Shown here piece after piece: positions 54,034-61,940 of a stretch of 64,000 nucleotides of DNA (positions are counted from its first letter, which is position 1; each line of letters opens with the position of its first letter). A program made the position numbers and the translations under genes. The DNA is from Chryseobacterium gotjawalense (GTDB lineage: Bacteria; Bacteroidota; Bacteroidia; Flavobacteriales; Weeksellaceae), in contig NZ_CP124855.1 in the NCBI RefSeq assembly GCF_030012525.1, positions 2,418,001-2,482,000 on the forward strand, written 5' to 3'. The notes beneath the pieces were generated by a model. The model did not search any database. It was not told where the DNA came from and saw only the letters and a list, made by a program, of their open reading frames with translations.

Positions 54034-55257
54034 ATGAAAAAATATTTAACTCTTATAACCTGTTTTGTCCTATTTCTTTTGCCGACGGTTGCCTTTGGAC
54101 AAACTGGAGATACTGAAAGTTACAGCAAACTGCTGCAATTTTTAAAAGGTGACGGTGCCTTTGAAAAGTGGTTTATGGAAGCATTCACAAAACTCGATAC
54201 CACGATGGCGGCACAATCTGCGGGCGCGGTAATGTTGGGTCAGGCAATTGGTGGTTTTGGGGCCTTGTGTTACATGGGTTATCTCGGTTGGCAGATGCAG
54301 GAAGGTGCAAGACCGTGGGAAGTCACGCCCATGATTCGACCGACGATTATTGCTTTTATTTTAATGTATTGGGGTGCTTTCACCAGCATGATTCAATATC
54401 CACTACAATCTCTTGCGGAACCGGGAATTGCACTGTTTCAAGATATAGAGAAAGATGCAAATGATTTGCGAATTGAGCGGTTTAAAAAGCAAAATCAAAT
54501 TTTAGAAATATTAATTAAAACACAGGCAGAGGAAGAAGCGAAACAGGAAACCTTAGATAAACTGGAGAAAAAAGCAGATGATAATTGGTTTGACATCGAT
54601 GTAGATAAACTTCTCGCACCTGCGAAGGAGTGGTATATGAAGATGGAGTTTAAAATTCAAAAAACGCTGTCTGAAATAATCGAAGCAGTGTCTTTAACTA
54701 TTCTCCGCGTCTGTACCTATCTCATCTTTTTCATACAAAAGATATGGAGTTATGTTCTGCTTGTTTTAGGTCCTATAGCAGTTGGGATGTCTCTCATCCC
54801 GGGATTTGAAAATTCATTTAATAATTGGGTCACAAAATTCATCAACATTAATCTTTACAGTTTTATCATTTACACCATAATTAATATTGGTCAACAACTC
54901 ATCATGTCTGGCTATCAAATGGAACTGGATCGCTATGCACTTATCATTGACTCGGGTGGAGTGGCAGATATGAACACCCTTCGGGTTTATGTACAAAATA
55001 GCGGAATGATGTACACCGCGCTTTTTCCATGCGTTGCCTACATCATAACAGGAATTGGCGTTTTGATGGTTCCTTCTATTGCAGATTCTATTGTTTCTGC
55101 GGGTGGCGCAGGAATTATGAGCAAAGGCAAAGCAGCAGGAGGTGCGGTTGCAAGTGTTGGAAGAGCTGCGACAGCGGCTGCCGCGGGGGGAGCAGCAGGT
55201 GCCATAACTGCTGCAAGAGAAATTGCAAAATCAGTACACAAAATGAATAAAAAATAG
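54034..55257 (+). CDS. traJ: TraJ-like conjugal transfer membrane protein
   Basis: A 407-residue polytopic protein, the TrbL/VirB6-like channel component of CTnDOT-type systems. It has a signal (MKKYLTLITCFVLFLLPTVAFGQ), a first membrane group (AQSAGAVMLGQAIGGFGALCY), a charged central coil (about 140-200) and five or so further segments (TYLIFFIQKIWSYVLLVLGP, FININLYSFIIYTIINIG, ALFPCVAYIITGIGVLMV). The C-terminal 60 residues are Ala/Gly-rich. Overall layout and place before traK support the call. Confidence 0.82.
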   Translation: MKKYLTLITCFVLFLLPTVAFGQTGDTESYSKLLQFLKGDGAFEKWFMEAFTKLDTTMAAQSAGAVMLGQAIGGFGALCYMGYLGWQMQEGARPWEVTPMIRPTIIAFILMYWGAFTSMIQYPLQSLAEPGIALFQDIEKDANDLRIERFKKQNQILEILIKTQAEEEAKQETLDKLEKKADDNWFDIDVDKLLAPAKEWYMKMEFKIQKTLSEIIEAVSLTILRVCTYLIFFIQKIWSYVLLVLGPIAVGMSLIPGFENSFNNWVTKFININLYSFIIYTIINIGQQLIMSGYQMELDRYALIIDSGGVADMNTLRVYVQNSGMMYTALFPCVAYIITGIGVLMVPSIADSIVSAGGAGIMSKGKAAGGAVASVGRAATAAAAGGAAGAITAAREIAKSVHKMNKK

Positions 55258-55305
55258 ATCAAAATTTTCTAAAAGATTTCATTTCAAATAAAAAATCAAT
55301 TTTAA

Positions 55306-55920
55306 ATGCTTGTAAAAAACATAGAACAAAAGATCAAAATAAATAAAGTGGTGTCCATAGCATCGATTTTATTTGCTGTATTGATTGTGATTGTAGGATT
55401 TGTTTTCGCCTATAAACTCGTCCAGGATTCCAGAAAATCACTCTATGTCATTGATAACGGGGTGCCGATTTTAGTAAAACAGACTGATGAACTTCTAAAC
55501 AGACCTGTTGAGTACAAATCTCAGATTGAATTGTTTCATCGATTATTTTTCACACTTGCACCGGACGACAGATACATAAAAGAAAATGTTGAAAAGTCAC
55601 TTTATCTCATTGATGATAGCGGAAAGAAAGAATACACCAATTTGAGAGAAAAAGGTTTTTACAATCAGATAATCTCGGGAAACTCTCTTGTTACAGTACG
55701 CAACGATTCGATAAAAATGGATTTACCCAACAGAAAATTCATCTATTACGGCACTCAAATGATCAATAGGAAGAACACTTTAATAATCAGAAAGTTAATT
55801 ACGGAAGGAAATTTTGAAGATATGATCCGAAGTCCTAACAATCCGCATGGAGTACTATTGAGAAACTGGAGGATTTTAGATAACAGTGAATTGTCTAACA
55901 AAGCAAAATCTAATTACTAA
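55306..55920 (+). CDS. traK: TraK-like conjugal transfer protein (VirB8-type)
   Basis: A 204-residue inner-membrane protein: one transmembrane helix near the N-terminus (VVSIASILFAVLIVIVGFVF) and a periplasmic domain with PVEYKSQIELFHRLFFTLAPDDRY and NQIISGNSLVTVRNDSIKM, a TraK signature. TraK corresponds to VirB8 and bridges the inner-membrane complex. Its stop shares one base with the next ATG (TAATG). Confidence 0.85.
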   Translation: MLVKNIEQKIKINKVVSIASILFAVLIVIVGFVFAYKLVQDSRKSLYVIDNGVPILVKQTDELLNRPVEYKSQIELFHRLFFTLAPDDRYIKENVEKSLYLIDDSGKKEYTNLREKGFYNQIISGNSLVTVRNDSIKMDLPNRKFIYYGTQMINRKNTLIIRKLITEGNFEDMIRSPNNPHGVLLRNWRILDNSELSNKAKSNY

Positions 55921-56285
55921 TGTTTACACTAAACTATAATTCAATAAAAGAAAATCTACTTCGACTGAAGGAGTGGATTTACAAGCACCCACAAAAAGTT
56001 TACCGGTATGTGATGGTTGTTTTGGTGATTTCTTTTGGGTTGATTTTCATTCAATATTACTTCTTTAAACCCAAGCTTTCTACCGTTAACAAGATTCCGA
56101 CCATGTACTCCGAAAGTGATCAGATAAAAGCTGACATGGACAAAAACGATCAAAAAATCAATGTTATTGTAAATGAACTGCAATCATTAAAAAAGAAAAG
56201 AGAAAGTGGTCCATTATCTAAAAATGACAGTCTACGAATAGAATATTTGTTCAACCAATATCAAAAATTAAAAAATGGACTTTAA
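55920..56285 (+). CDS. Small membrane transfer protein
   Basis: A 121-residue product in the TraL-like slot: one transmembrane segment (VMVVLVISFGLIFIQYYFF) and a helical periplasmic region (DKNDQKINVIVNELQSLKKK). It shares one base with the traK stop and overlaps traM by 11 nt, so it is tightly coupled to both. No family is confidently named. Confidence 0.62.
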   Translation: MFTLNYNSIKENLLRLKEWIYKHPQKVYRYVMVVLVISFGLIFIQYYFFKPKLSTVNKIPTMYSESDQIKADMDKNDQKINVIVNELQSLKKKRESGPLSKNDSLRIEYLFNQYQKLKNGL

Positions 56286-57498
56286 GAAAATTAATTTTAA
56301 ACAACCTAAATATATTTTCCCTTTGATACTATTACCGGTCATTTTATTTCTCGGTTTTCAGACTACAAAATATATGGATAAAGAGAAACAGCCAGAAGAA
56401 AAATCGCAAGATCTGTCTCTAGATTTGGGCGAAACGCAGGATTCTATTCTTTCTAAAAATGCCGCCTACGACGATTTATTCCAGAGAGGAGATGGCCGTT
56501 CCATGCTGGATGGCATTGATAAAGACGAAGACAGTCTGCAGAATTATTCTGATAATCTGGATCACGACCAGAAGCGGTACATCGATTCGCTAAAAATCGT
56601 ACGAAGTCTGAATAACCGCGCCACCGGAAATGGCGGAAATGAATCGTATTACAGCCAAAAGTCTCAAAGAAATACGGATGAGAAAGATTTTCAACGTTCC
56701 GCAGAAATGATCAGGATGCTTAATAATGAAAGCAATGGAACTGGATTAAATATGAATGCCAACTCTGCCAACCAAAATAGTTTCGAAACATCAAGAAATG
56801 AAGTAGAAAGTGATCCGGTAAAAATGTTGAAAAAACAAATGTTGATGATTGATTCTCTGGAAAAAGCAAAAGATCCCGAATATCAATCCACGCTTGCGGC
56901 CGAAAATAAATTAAAAAAGAACAAAGAAAAGATGGCCGCTTTTCTTAATTCCACACTTCGCGTAGATAAAGCCACGCTCAATCCACGCTTCAATTCAATC
57001 GCAAAGAAAAACGGTGATAGCTTTATTAAAGCAGTGATAGATGAGAACACCAAAGGTTATTTGGGAAGCAGGATTAGATTTAGATTACTTGAAGATATTA
57101 ATGTTGGAAAGCATAAAATAAATAAGGGAACTATCCTTTATGGTCAGATTTCAGGATTCTCCTTACAGCGCGTAAATCTGAATGTAATCTCCATTTTAAA
57201 AGACGGAAATATTTTGCCGGTCAATCTTTCGGTTTTTGATATGGACGGAATGCAGGGACTTTATATTCCGCAAAGTGACTTTCGGGAAATGCTCCGCGAA
57301 ATGGGCAGTAATTCTGTTCAGGGAACTCAAATGGATAGCGGAGGAGAAAGTTTTTTTACGAGCCTTTTTTCCAGCTTATTCAGTTCAACTTCTAAAACCA
57401 TTGCAAATATGATACGGCAAAATAAAGCGAAACTGAAATACAACTCCTACTTATATCTTATAGATGACAAAGAACTTAAAAAAAACAACGATGATTAA
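56275..57498 (+). CDS. traM: TraM-like conjugal transfer protein (VirB10-type)
   Basis: A 407-residue protein: N-terminal membrane helix (FPLILLPVILFLGFQ), a long hydrophilic, Asn/Ser-rich periplasmic spacer (about 45-210) and a C-terminal beta-rich domain (FIKAVIDENTKGYLGSRIRF, GTILYGQISGFSLQRVNLNV). The VirB10-like TraM connects inner and outer membranes. It overlaps its neighbours by 11 and 8 nt. Confidence 0.85.
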   Translation: MDFKKINFKQPKYIFPLILLPVILFLGFQTTKYMDKEKQPEEKSQDLSLDLGETQDSILSKNAAYDDLFQRGDGRSMLDGIDKDEDSLQNYSDNLDHDQKRYIDSLKIVRSLNNRATGNGGNESYYSQKSQRNTDEKDFQRSAEMIRMLNNESNGTGLNMNANSANQNSFETSRNEVESDPVKMLKKQMLMIDSLEKAKDPEYQSTLAAENKLKKNKEKMAAFLNSTLRVDKATLNPRFNSIAKKNGDSFIKAVIDENTKGYLGSRIRFRLLEDINVGKHKINKGTILYGQISGFSLQRVNLNVISILKDGNILPVNLSVFDMDGMQGLYIPQSDFREMLREMGSNSVQGTQMDSGGESFFTSLFSSLFSSTSKTIANMIRQNKAKLKYNSYLYLIDDKELKKNNDD

Positions 57499-58360
57499 AA
57501 ATTCAATAAAGAACCTGATGTGCGGAATATTCCTTTTTTCTTCCGCATCCACTTTTGCGCAAACTGAAACACCGGAAAAAAGAGTAACAGATCTTACCAG
57601 TCTGGAAATTTCGAGGGGCGTGAGTCTTCATATCATTTCGCCTGAACCGATTCAGTTTGTGGATTTATCTACTAATAACTTAACGGGCGATTTGCCGGCA
57701 GAAAATATTGCAAGAATTAAAATAACTGAGGTGTCAGATTCAGATTCTCTTGCAACCAAAAAGGATATTGACATCAATGATTTGGGTGTCATCACTATTG
57801 TTTGTCAATCTTACATGGCGCAGTACAAAGTCAATTATTTAGATTTTAAAAGAGATGCAGTAACGAATATTCAAATACAGCCGGAAGATATGCAACCTCT
57901 AGAATATCCCAAATTGGCTTTCTCAAGTACTGAACTGCAGAAATTTTCACTTAATATTCTGCGGCAAAAAATAATAAACAAGCCAATGCGGGAGGTGAAG
58001 AGTTTAAAATTGACCATGCAGATAAATAATGTGTACGTCGTGAATGACTACATGTTTTTAGATATGACTTTCCTCAATTCGTCAAACTTAGGATACGATA
58101 TCGACGCCTTAAAATTTTCAGTAGAAGATAAAAAGATCTACAAGGCAACAAACAATCAAAGTATCGCATTAATTCCAGTTTACCAATTGTACAATCAGAA
58201 ACAATTTAGAAAAAGTTACCGGAATATTTATGTTTTCAAAAAATTCACATACCCAAACAGTAAAGTGATGAAAATACGCCTATTGGAGGAACAATTGTCA
58301 GGCAGAGCCATAGAAATGACCGTTAAGTATTCCGATATTTTGAAGGCTGATACTTTTTAA
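57491..58360 (+). CDS. traN: TraN-like conjugal transfer protein (DUF4138)
   Basis: A product of about 289 residues from ATG 57491, overlapping traM by 8 nt. A signal peptide (MCGIFLFSSASTFAQ) is followed by the DUF4138 domain (ISRGVSLHIISPEPIQFVDL, YMFLDMTFLNSSNLGYDID, YPNSKVMKIRLLEEQLSGR). The VirB9-like TraN makes the outer-membrane part of the complex. An in-frame start at 57464 is upstream but less likely. Confidence 0.85.
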   Translation: MIKNSIKNLMCGIFLFSSASTFAQTETPEKRVTDLTSLEISRGVSLHIISPEPIQFVDLSTNNLTGDLPAENIARIKITEVSDSDSLATKKDIDINDLGVITIVCQSYMAQYKVNYLDFKRDAVTNIQIQPEDMQPLEYPKLAFSSTELQKFSLNILRQKIINKPMREVKSLKLTMQINNVYVVNDYMFLDMTFLNSSNLGYDIDALKFSVEDKKIYKATNNQSIALIPVYQLYNQKQFRKSYRNIYVFKKFTYPNSKVMKIRLLEEQLSGRAIEMTVKYSDILKADTF

Positions 58361-58371
58361 AGGAAAGTAAA

Positions 58372-60360
58372 ATGCAAGAACAACAGAATCAAATAAAGAT
58401 TTACAGTTTTTTCCAAAAGATGGTGTACTTCATCGTTTTACTGGACTGTGCCTCATTGTTTTTTATTTCTGCAAAGATTCCATTTGTGACCGATCTCCTC
58501 ACAAGATTCTCAAAGATGGGTTTATTTTACCCACCTCTGAATGCAAAGATTTGTACAATAATTTTAATAGGATTGGTTGCAATAGGAACCAGAGCAAAGA
58601 AGAAAATTGATCTTAATATAGCAAAACAGATCATCTTACCAATAATCATTGGTCTTGCCTTAATGTTTGGTTCCCTTCTAATTGTATCAGAAGCAAGCAA
58701 TAATAGTTTGCCGAAAATAATTCCGCCTTTAAATTTTTTTCAAATTATTTACACGCTACTATCTTTTTCAGGAGCCTTGGTGGCGCAGGTAGGTGCAGAT
58801 AATATTTCAAAATTAATGCAGCAGAAAATGGGAAAAGATAGATGGAATGTTGAAGAAGAAAGCTTTGCGCAAAATCAGCAGTTAGTAAAAACGGACACGT
58901 CAGTTAATATTCCCTATTTGTTTAGATTCAACAAGAAAACCAATAAAGGATGGATTAATATAAACCCATTTAGGGGAACGATGGTCATTGGAACGCCCGG
59001 TTCAGGAAAATCTTTTGGGGTCATTAATCCGGCCATTCGCCAGATGATTGATAAAGGTTTTTGTCTCTGTATTTATGATTTTAAGTTTCCAGATTTAGCC
59101 AAGATTGCCTACTATCACTATTTACTAAAGAAAAATAAAGATCCAAATTATAACCACGAATTCCATGTCATTAATTTAAACGAAGTAGAAAAATCTAAGA
59201 GGGTAAATCCGTTTAAAAAAGAATACATACAAACTTTAGCAGAAGCCCAGGAGATGGCAGAATCTATGGTTTCCTCTCTGCAAAAGGGGGGTTCAAGTTC
59301 GGGTGGCGGATCAGAAGCGTTTTTTACGCAATCAGCCATAAATTTTCTCTCCTCCTGTATCTATTTCTTTGCACGATTTGAACATGGGAAATATTCAGAT
59401 TTACCCCACATCCTGTCTTTTATGAACAGGAGTTATAAAGATATTTTTGACACGCTTTTTACCAATGAAGAAATATTCTCTTTGCTTTCCCCCTTCAAAA
59501 CGGCTTATGATAATAAGGCATTTGATCAGTTAGAAGGACAAGTTGGGACGTTAAAAATATTTCTTTCCCGGCTAGCAACCAAAGAAAGCTTTTGGGTTTT
59601 TTCGGGGGATGAAGTAGAATTAAAAATCACAGATATAGACAAACCTTCCATTATTATATTAGCTTCTGATCCAGGAACGCAAGACATTAATTCTGCCCTT
59701 TATTCTTCAGTTTTGAATAGAACATTACGGCTGATAAATTCCAAACATAATTTGCCCGGTGGAATCATTGCGGACGAATTTCCAACCATTTACATTCACA
59801 AGATCGACAATGTAGTAGCAACAGCAAGAAGTAATAAAATCGCGGTTTTGTTGGGTCTGCAGGAAATTCCGCAGTTGCGACAGTTTTACAAAAAGGAAGT
59901 GGCAGATACTATTTCCGCGATTGTTGGAAATATTATTTCAGGATCTGCCCGAGATAAAAATACGCTGGATTGGATGGAAAAGATGTTTGGAAAGATTAAG
60001 CAGAAAAGTTACTCTCAATCAATATCTCAGACAGGTACTTCTACAAGCATTAATGAAAAAATGGATGTCATGATTCCCGCAGGTAAAATAGCAGCGCTTA
60101 AAACCGGAGAAATGGTGGGAATGATTGCTCAGGGGGAGGAAAACAACACCGACGAATATAAAACATCTGCGATTAGTGGCAAGATTAATCTTGATATGGT
60201 CGCCATTAAAAAGGAGGAGGGTAATTATGTTGCATTGCCTGATTATTACTCATTCCTTGATAAGAAAGGAAATAACCGAAAGGAAGAAGTACTGATGACC
60301 AACTTCCGGAAAATAAATAAAGAAGTAGAATTAATTGTGAATGAAACGGCTAAAGGATAA
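58372..60360 (+). CDS. Type IV coupling protein (VirD4/TraD-like)
   Basis: A 662-residue protein with about four transmembrane helices in the first 150 residues and Walker A GTPGSGKSF (G207-K213). The Walker B region is SIIILASDPGTQDINSALYS, and the ADEFPTIYIHKIDNVVATAR motif is typical of coupling proteins of Bacteroidota. It links the relaxosome to the channel. It sits 12 nt after traN. Confidence 0.87.
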   Translation: MQEQQNQIKIYSFFQKMVYFIVLLDCASLFFISAKIPFVTDLLTRFSKMGLFYPPLNAKICTIILIGLVAIGTRAKKKIDLNIAKQIILPIIIGLALMFGSLLIVSEASNNSLPKIIPPLNFFQIIYTLLSFSGALVAQVGADNISKLMQQKMGKDRWNVEEESFAQNQQLVKTDTSVNIPYLFRFNKKTNKGWININPFRGTMVIGTPGSGKSFGVINPAIRQMIDKGFCLCIYDFKFPDLAKIAYYHYLLKKNKDPNYNHEFHVINLNEVEKSKRVNPFKKEYIQTLAEAQEMAESMVSSLQKGGSSSGGGSEAFFTQSAINFLSSCIYFFARFEHGKYSDLPHILSFMNRSYKDIFDTLFTNEEIFSLLSPFKTAYDNKAFDQLEGQVGTLKIFLSRLATKESFWVFSGDEVELKITDIDKPSIIILASDPGTQDINSALYSSVLNRTLRLINSKHNLPGGIIADEFPTIYIHKIDNVVATARSNKIAVLLGLQEIPQLRQFYKKEVADTISAIVGNIISGSARDKNTLDWMEKMFGKIKQKSYSQSISQTGTSTSINEKMDVMIPAGKIAALKTGEMVGMIAQGEENNTDEYKTSAISGKINLDMVAIKKEEGNYVALPDYYSFLDKKGNNRKEEVLMTNFRKINKEVELIVNETAKG

Positions 60361-60364
60361 AAGT

Positions 60365-61210
60365 ATGACTACCAAAATAAAAATAATAATTCTCGTGTTT
60401 GGAGTTCTTAGCAGCCAAATGATGAATGCACAATTCAATACTTTGACGCGCACGGCCATGGAAAAAAAGGTCGCTGCTCCTTTGGACTTAGATAAGAAAA
60501 AGTTTCAAAATCAGAGGAACGATCAAAGAGAAAAGAAAAAAAGAGGGATAAAGCTATTTAGTTCTCCTTCAAAAGCAGAACTGAAAAGGGAAATTAATTC
60601 TATAAAATCGATGCTGATGAAAACTAATTCTTCAAAAATTAAAGAACAGCAATTTAATTTTAAAAGGATCGAAGATTCATTAATACTCATTTTGAAAGCA
60701 AGCGCCTCATTGAAAAAAAATTCTAAATCTCTTAAAACATTCAATTATGTAGATGACAGGGAAGTAAGCATTACAACTAAAATTCACATGCCCCTAAAAA
60801 ATGGAATCGCTGTTACTTCTCCTTTTGGTACCCGAACTCATCCAATCTTTGGAATGCACAAGATGCACAACGGTGCAGATATAAAAGCGTATTACGAAAA
60901 GGTGTATGCCGTGATGGACGGCGTAGTAACCGATTCCGGTTGGGATTCTAAAGGAGGCGGGAATTATATTAAAATAAAACATGCTAATTCCGTTGTCACC
61001 TCCTATCTGCACTTATCCGAAATTTACTATAAAGTCGGTGAAATTGTAAAAGCGGGATTTATCATTGCTAAAAGCGGCAACTCTGGACATTCAACCGGCG
61101 CACATCTTCATTTTTCTGTAAGTGAAAATGGAGAATATATTAATCCAATTCATTTTTTAAACGATCTCATAAAAGCAAATAATTTAATAGCAACATACCA
61201 TGCAAACTAA
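60365..61210 (+). CDS. M23-family metallopeptidase
   Basis: A product of about 281 residues from ATG 60365, 5 nt after the coupling-protein stop; a longer start at 60341 is less likely. The N-terminus has a short membrane/signal segment (IIILVFGVLSSQMMNAQ), then a basic coiled region. The C-terminal lysostaphin-like domain has HNGADIKAYYEKVYAVMDG with the zinc His/Asp, VTSYLHLSEIYY and GAHLHFSVSENGEYINP. It may locally open the cell wall for the transfer machine. Confidence 0.82.
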   Translation: MTTKIKIIILVFGVLSSQMMNAQFNTLTRTAMEKKVAAPLDLDKKKFQNQRNDQREKKKRGIKLFSSPSKAELKREINSIKSMLMKTNSSKIKEQQFNFKRIEDSLILILKASASLKKNSKSLKTFNYVDDREVSITTKIHMPLKNGIAVTSPFGTRTHPIFGMHKMHNGADIKAYYEKVYAVMDGVVTDSGWDSKGGGNYIKIKHANSVVTSYLHLSEIYYKVGEIVKAGFIIAKSGNSGHSTGAHLHFSVSENGEYINPIHFLNDLIKANNLIATYHAN

Positions 61211-61904
61211 CAATTTACCTACAGACGAATTAAAGAAATATGGCATTGTAGAGCCTGACAATTCATTTTCAAAAAAACTATCAGCGGAGGATATTCAAAA
61301 ATTTCTTCAAGGTTACAGCATTGTAGCCGATAATAAAAAGAACAGAGCAACTTTTCAGCTGGTTGAAAACAACAACCGTTTAAACGTCGTATTTCTGGAA
61401 CGAGATAAAAACATTTCTACCATTTTGGCAGAAAGCCAAGAAAGGATAGTGTATTCGGAAATCATGAACCCTTCGAAACGCGACAGCCATTTAAACTTTG
61501 AGAAGAAAGCTTTTGTTTATGACAAGGAAACCAAAAATGTGGTTGAGTTTGATTTGGTGAAAAACGCACTGGAACTGACTGCAATCATAGCAGATAAAAA
61601 TGATGTATCTGAAACGAATAGATATAAAATAGAATTGCAAAAACTGAAAAGCTTTCTGCAGGATAAAATCGATCAATTCCCAGAGATGGCAAAAGTAATA
61701 ACCAACGATTTGAATATCGTATCAAAGGAAATCAACAGCGTCAACTCACTTACTCAGAATCAAAATAATCTTTCGAAGCAACAACAGTCGGATGTTCAAC
61801 TTAATGTGAACGATCCTGATTTGTATCAAGATGCGAACCGGATTAGAGATGAAGAACTTGAGCGAGAAGAAAACCAGGAAAAATCTCGAGGTTTCAGAAG
61901 ATAA
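61200..61904 (+). CDS. Hypothetical transfer-region protein (DUF4099-like)
   Basis: A 234-residue cytoplasmic-looking protein. The first 70 residues (LPTDELKKYGIVEPDNSFSK, SAEDIQKFLQGYSIV) resemble the N-terminal module of DUF4099/DUF3945 proteins of Bacteroidota elements. The rest is charged and Gln/Asn-rich, ending in an Arg/Glu tail. It overlaps the M23 gene by 11 nt. The function is unknown. Confidence 0.6.
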   Translation: MQTNNLPTDELKKYGIVEPDNSFSKKLSAEDIQKFLQGYSIVADNKKNRATFQLVENNNRLNVVFLERDKNISTILAESQERIVYSEIMNPSKRDSHLNFEKKAFVYDKETKNVVEFDLVKNALELTAIIADKNDVSETNRYKIELQKLKSFLQDKIDQFPEMAKVITNDLNIVSKEINSVNSLTQNQNNLSKQQQSDVQLNVNDPDLYQDANRIRDEELEREENQEKSRGFRR

Positions 61905-61940
61905 AATTGTAAAAAATTCCACCATTATTAATAACTAAAT